Source of the DNA: Vibrio bivalvicida
GTDB taxonomy: Bacteria > Pseudomonadota > Gammaproteobacteria > Enterobacterales > Vibrionaceae
Length of the DNA stretch: 64,000 nt
Assembly: GCF_001399455.2 (NCBI RefSeq)
Contig: NZ_LLEI02000053.1
Location: 1-64,000 of the forward strand
Direction of reading: 5' to 3'
In this document: piece by piece, positions 60,672 through 64,000 of the stretch
Layout of the letters: each line of letters opens with the position of its first letter
Position numbering within the stretch: position 1 is the first letter of the stretch
The notes under the pieces: generated by a model
Seen by the model: the letters and a program-made list of their open reading frames with translations, nothing else
Told to the model about the DNA's origin: nothing
The model's database searches: none
Translations under genes and position numbers: made by a program

Positions 60672-60693
60672 TATTTTTTTGTATTGTAAAATA
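60672..60693. promoter_or_regulatory. Candidate NagC operator upstream of nagE
   Basis: TATTTTTTTGTATTGTAAAATA is an AT-rich imperfect palindrome with TATTTT/AAAATA ends, the pattern of NagC sites, placed between divergent nagA and nagE. A second, weaker candidate (TTATTTGTAC to GCGAAAATTA) lies at 60628-60659. Confidence 0.5.
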
Positions 60694-60739
60694 AGTTTTA
60701 TGATCTCGCTAGCAAAAACCTTCCGGAACACCTGTTTCT

Positions 60740-60755
60740 GGTGATTATGATCACA
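60740..60755. promoter_or_regulatory. CRP site upstream of nagE
   Basis: GGTGATTATGATCACA differs from TGTGA-N6-TCACA at one position. It lies about 118 bp before the nagE start, as expected for cAMP-CRP activation of the nag genes. Confidence 0.75.
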
Positions 60756-60872
60756 AATGATAAGGTTTTAATTTGCGGAGCAAAATTAATGTCATAAACT
60801 GAGCAGGACTAAATTGAGCGGCTAAAAAAAGTGGCTCAGCCAAAATACAAAATCCTATAGGGGGAACTTAAG

Positions 60873-62447
60873 GTGAATATTCTTGGATATGCGCAAAAGT
60901 TAGGTAAAGCTCTTATGCTTCCTATCGCAACGCTTCCAGTTGCGGCGCTCTTACTACGTTTAGGTCAAGGTGACCTATTAGATATTCCATTTATGGCGCA
61001 AGCTGGTGGTGCTATCTTTGGTCAACTTCCACTATTATTCGGCCTAGGTATCGCGATTGGTCTTTCGAAAGACGGTCAAGGTGCTGCGGGTCTAGCGGGC
61101 GCGGTTGCGTACTTCGTTCTAACTGCGACAGCAACAACAATTAATGCAGACATAAACATGTCATTCTTCGGTGGTATCATCGCTGGTATTATCGCTGGTC
61201 ACTCATACAATGCTTTCCATGCGACGCGTCTTCCTGAATGGTTGGCATTTTTCTCTGGTAAACGTCTAGTGCCTATTATGGCTGGTCTATTCGCGCTAGT
61301 CGCAGGTGCAATCTCTGGCGTTGTATGGCCAACTATCCAAGGTGGTCTAGACGCACTAGCACACGCAGTTTCGACTTCTGGTGCAATTGGTCAGTTCGTT
61401 TACGGTACTCTTAACCGCGCGCTTATCCCAGTAGGTCTTCACCACGTTCTTAACTCTTACTTCTGGTTCGGTATGGGTACGTGTCAAGAAGTACTAGTGA
61501 CTGGTGCTCAAGCAGCGGGTGAAGCACTTCCTGCTCTACAACAACTTTGTGTAGACCCAGCTCTAGCGAAAACTCTTGTTGCTGGTCAAACTCACACGTT
61601 TGAATTCGCAAACTCTGTAACCCCAGAGATCACTGCAACAGTAAAAGAAGTAACTGAAACAGTTAAATCTGGTGACCTACACCGTTACTTCGGCGGCGAT
61701 AAATCTGCTGGTGTATTCATGAACGGTTTCTTCCCAGTAATGATGTTCGGTCTACCTGGCGCAGCTCTAGCAATGTATCTAGCAGCGCCGGCTGAGAAAC
61801 GTAGTCAAGTAGGCGGTGCACTATTCTCGGTAGCATTCTGTTCATTCCTAACAGGTATTACAGAGCCACTAGAGTTCATGTTTGTATTCCTAGCACCAGC
61901 GCTATACGCAATGCACGCTGTGTTTACAGGTCTAGCTCTAGTTGTTGCTAACATGTTTGGTACACTACATGGCTTCGGTTTCTCTGCCGGTCTTATCGAC
62001 TTTATCTTGAACTGGGGTCTAGCAACTAAACCGTTCCTACTACTTCTAATCGGTCTGGGTTTCGGTGCTCTATACTTCTTCACATTTAGCTTCGCAATCC
62101 GTGCATTCAACCTGAAATCACCAGGTCGTGAAGATGATGACGAAGAAGCAGCCGTAGCCCCAGCAGGTGAAGCGAAAAGCGGCGACCTAGCGCGTCAATA
62201 CCTAAAAGCTCTAGGTGGTCACGATAACTTAACTTCAATTGACGCTTGTATCACTCGTCTACGTCTTACTCTAAAAGACCGCTCTGTAGCAGACGAAGTA
62301 GTACTTAAGAAACTCGGCGCTAAAGGTGTTGTAAAACTAGGTGAGAACAACCTTCAAGTTATCCTTGGTCCACTAGCTGAAATCGTTGCTGGCGAAATGA
62401 AAGCAATCGGTGCCAACGAAGATCTGTCGGATGTAAAACTTCCTTAA
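60873..62447 (+). CDS. nagE: PTS N-acetylglucosamine transporter NagE (EIICB)
   Basis: A 524-residue phosphotransferase permease that imports and phosphorylates GlcNAc. The EIIC domain (MLPIATLPVAALLLRLGQGD; LIPVGLHHVLNSYFWFGMGT; FLTGITEPLEFMFVFLAPAL) covers about 1-400, and EIIB with phospho-Cys in SIDACITRLRLTLKD is at the end. There is no EIIA domain, unlike in E. coli NagE, so EIIA-Glc must supply the phosphate. GTG start 60873 follows GGGGGA; some ATG is absent in this frame. Confidence 0.94.
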   Translation: MNILGYAQKLGKALMLPIATLPVAALLLRLGQGDLLDIPFMAQAGGAIFGQLPLLFGLGIAIGLSKDGQGAAGLAGAVAYFVLTATATTINADINMSFFGGIIAGIIAGHSYNAFHATRLPEWLAFFSGKRLVPIMAGLFALVAGAISGVVWPTIQGGLDALAHAVSTSGAIGQFVYGTLNRALIPVGLHHVLNSYFWFGMGTCQEVLVTGAQAAGEALPALQQLCVDPALAKTLVAGQTHTFEFANSVTPEITATVKEVTETVKSGDLHRYFGGDKSAGVFMNGFFPVMMFGLPGAALAMYLAAPAEKRSQVGGALFSVAFCSFLTGITEPLEFMFVFLAPALYAMHAVFTGLALVVANMFGTLHGFGFSAGLIDFILNWGLATKPFLLLLIGLGFGALYFFTFSFAIRAFNLKSPGREDDDEEAAVAPAGEAKSGDLARQYLKALGGHDNLTSIDACITRLRLTLKDRSVADEVVLKKLGAKGVVKLGENNLQVILGPLAEIVAGEMKAIGANEDLSDVKLP

Positions 62448-62472
62448 TGACGACTCGTTAATAAGTGAATAA

Positions 62473-62504
62473 CGAAAACCTCCTTCGGGAGGTTTTCTTG
62501 TTTT
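62473..62504 (+). terminator. Terminator of nagE
   Basis: CGAAAACCTCCTTCGGGAGGTTTTCTTGTTTTT: stable stem with a TTCG-type loop and T-rich tail. Confidence 0.93.
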
Positions 62505-62714
62505 TTGCGTACAGAAAACTCATTTGCTGAAAAGCTAACCACTGTTTTGGTTATCTGGCCAAGAAATCATTCATTATTTATTAAATTGCGCTCGGTTGTA
62601 GTTGTGTAATGGGTGAGAATTGTGGATCATTAGACGTTATATGCTTTGGGTGGATTACTGCCACTTAAAGAAAGAATTTCTCTGAACAATACTACAACAA
62701 TTGAGGTGCTATAG

Positions 62715-64000
62715 ATGAGTGAAGCTGAAGCTCGTCCATCGAATTTCATTCGCCAAATCATTGATAAAGATTTAGCGGATGGTAAACACACAAGCGTGCA
62801 TACTCGTTTTCCGCCAGAGCCGAATGGTTATCTGCATATCGGTCACGCTAAGTCAATTTGCTTGAACTTCGGTATTGCTCAGGACTACCAGGGTAAATGT
62901 AATCTTCGTTTTGATGATACCAACCCAGAAAAAGAAGACGTTGAATACGTTGAGTCAATTAAGAATGATGTGAGCTGGTTAGGTTTCGAGTGGGAGGGTG
63001 ATGTTTGTTACTCATCAAACTACTTCGACAAGCTATACGGCTATGCAGTGGAATTAATTAACAAAGGCTTAGCGTACGTTGAAGAGCTAAGTCCTGAGCA
63101 GATCCGTGAGTACCGTGGCACACTTACCGAGCCTGGTAAGCCAAGCCCGTACCGCGATCGCACACCTGAAGAAAACTTAGCGCTATTTGAGAAGATGCGT
63201 GACGGCGGTTTCGAAGAAGGTAAAGCGTGTCTACGTGCAAAGATTGATCTAGCATCTTCTTTCATTGTGCTGCGCGATCCTGTTCTTTACCGTGTGCGCT
63301 TTGCTGAGCACCACCAAACGGGTGACAAGTGGTGCATCTACCCAATGTACGACCTTACGCACTGTATCTCTGATGCGCTAGAAGGTATTACGCATTCTAT
63401 CTGTACTCTAGAGTTCATGGATAACCGTCGTCTGTACGACTGGGTTCTAGACAACATCACGATTGATTGTCAGCCGCGTCAGTACGAGTTTAGTCGCCTG
63501 AACCTAGAGTACACGGTGATGTCGAAGCGTAAGCTAAACCAACTAGTCACTGAGAACCTAGTGAATGGTTGGGACGATCCACGTATGCCGACTATTTCTG
63601 GTCTGCGTCGTCGTGGTTTCACGCCAGCTTCTATTCGTGAGTTCTGTAAACGTATTGGTGTCACTAAGCAAGACAACATGATTGAGATGAGTTCTCTAGA
63701 GTCTTGTATTCGTGATGACCTGAACGAAAACGCACCTCGCGCAATGGCGGTTCTTGATCCGGTTAAGATTGTCATTGAGAACTTTGAAGAAGGCAGCGTA
63801 GAGTCTTTGACAGTAGCAAATCATCCAAACAAACCTGATATGGGCGAGCGTGAAGTACCGTTCACCCGCGAAGTTTGGATTGAGCGCGAAGACTTCCGCG
63901 AAGAAGCTAACAAGAAGTACAAGCGACTGGTTCTGGGTAAAGAAGTGCGCCTACGCGGTGCTTACGTGATCAAAGCAGAGCGTATCGAAAAAGATGCAGA
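62715..64000 (+). CDS. glnS: Glutaminyl-tRNA synthetase, 3' end outside window
   Basis: First 428 residues of GlnRS, which charges tRNA-Gln. MSEAEARPSNFIRQIIDKDL, class I HIGH at 41-44 in NGYLHIGHAKSI, then LRFDDTNPEKEDVEYVESIK and the KMSKS-like site YTVMSKRKLNQL are all present. The frame is open and normal up to the window end. ATG 62715 lies 7 bp after GAGG. Confidence 0.98.
   Translation, partial: MSEAEARPSNFIRQIIDKDLADGKHTSVHTRFPPEPNGYLHIGHAKSICLNFGIAQDYQGKCNLRFDDTNPEKEDVEYVESIKNDVSWLGFEWEGDVCYSSNYFDKLYGYAVELINKGLAYVEELSPEQIREYRGTLTEPGKPSPYRDRTPEENLALFEKMRDGGFEEGKACLRAKIDLASSFIVLRDPVLYRVRFAEHHQTGDKWCIYPMYDLTHCISDALEGITHSICTLEFMDNRRLYDWVLDNITIDCQPRQYEFSRLNLEYTVMSKRKLNQLVTENLVNGWDDPRMPTISGLRRRGFTPASIREFCKRIGVTKQDNMIEMSSLESCIRDDLNENAPRAMAVLDPVKIVIENFEEGSVESLTVANHPNKPDMGEREVPFTREVWIEREDFREEANKKYKRLVLGKEVRLRGAYVIKAERIEKDA

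Overview
The window is from a Vibrio chromosome (family Vibrionaceae; species not fixed by the sequence). The order ssrA-smpB-ratA-rnfH-bamE-recN-nadK-grpE-dnaK-dnaJ-minor pilins matches the V. cholerae chromosome. The tmRNA tag reads ANDENYALAA, and several families here are typical of vibrios (DUF2787, DUF3149, DUF3622, DUF4250, AbgT pairs, the nagE/nagAC locus).

Positions 1-15060 form an accessory island ending at the 3' end of the tmRNA gene ssrA, next to a P4-type tyrosine integrase. In V. cholerae this is the site occupied by Vibrio pathogenicity island 1. The left end of the island lies outside the window. From left to right it carries: a probable type VI secretion DNase effector (MIX-like, LysM, pyocin-S and HNH parts) with a colicin-type immunity gene and a second, frameshifted immunity gene; three small exported proteins; a WYL-type regulator behind two copies of a 13-bp palindrome; a small membrane protein, two DUF2787 paralogues and a RadC-like protein; a HEPN-like gene; a seven-gene ubiquitin-like conjugation operon (8096-12068); a probable Kiwa anti-phage pair (kwaA-kwaB); and the integrase.

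The ubiquitin-like operon is the most unusual content. It encodes E1-, E2-, JAB/JAMM- and single-domain Ubl proteins, as in the Bil/Bub-type bacterial systems. It adds a J-domain protein, a membrane-anchored zinc-ribbon/OB-fold protein and an unrecognised 98-residue protein. Tight overlaps between most of the genes argue for one transcript. The Ubl already ends in glycine, so the JAB protease is more likely to deconjugate than to mature the tag.

Positions 15062-64000 are core chromosome. They hold trans-translation (ssrA, smpB), ratA/rnfH, bamE, SOS-controlled recN, nadK, the heat-shock genes grpE, dnaK and dnaJ with sigma-32 promoters, and a minor pilin cluster (pilE, fimT, pilW, pilX, pilV). 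These are followed by two AbgT transporters, tadA, mltF, PurR-controlled purL and purMN, upp, rluF, smrA and tRNA-Pro(UGG) beside a decayed tRNA-Pro copy. The last part holds a chitobiase, a POT peptide transporter, asnB, a cation/proton antiporter, the GlcNAc genes nagC-nagA/nagE and a partial glnS. Chitobiase, nagE, nagA and nagC together cover late chitin and GlcNAc use.

Non-coding structure in the core part includes a ~105-bp palindromic repeat (two full and two half copies), a second GC-rich dispersed repeat, an octamer array at the bamE stop codon and a heptamer array between dnaK and dnaJ.
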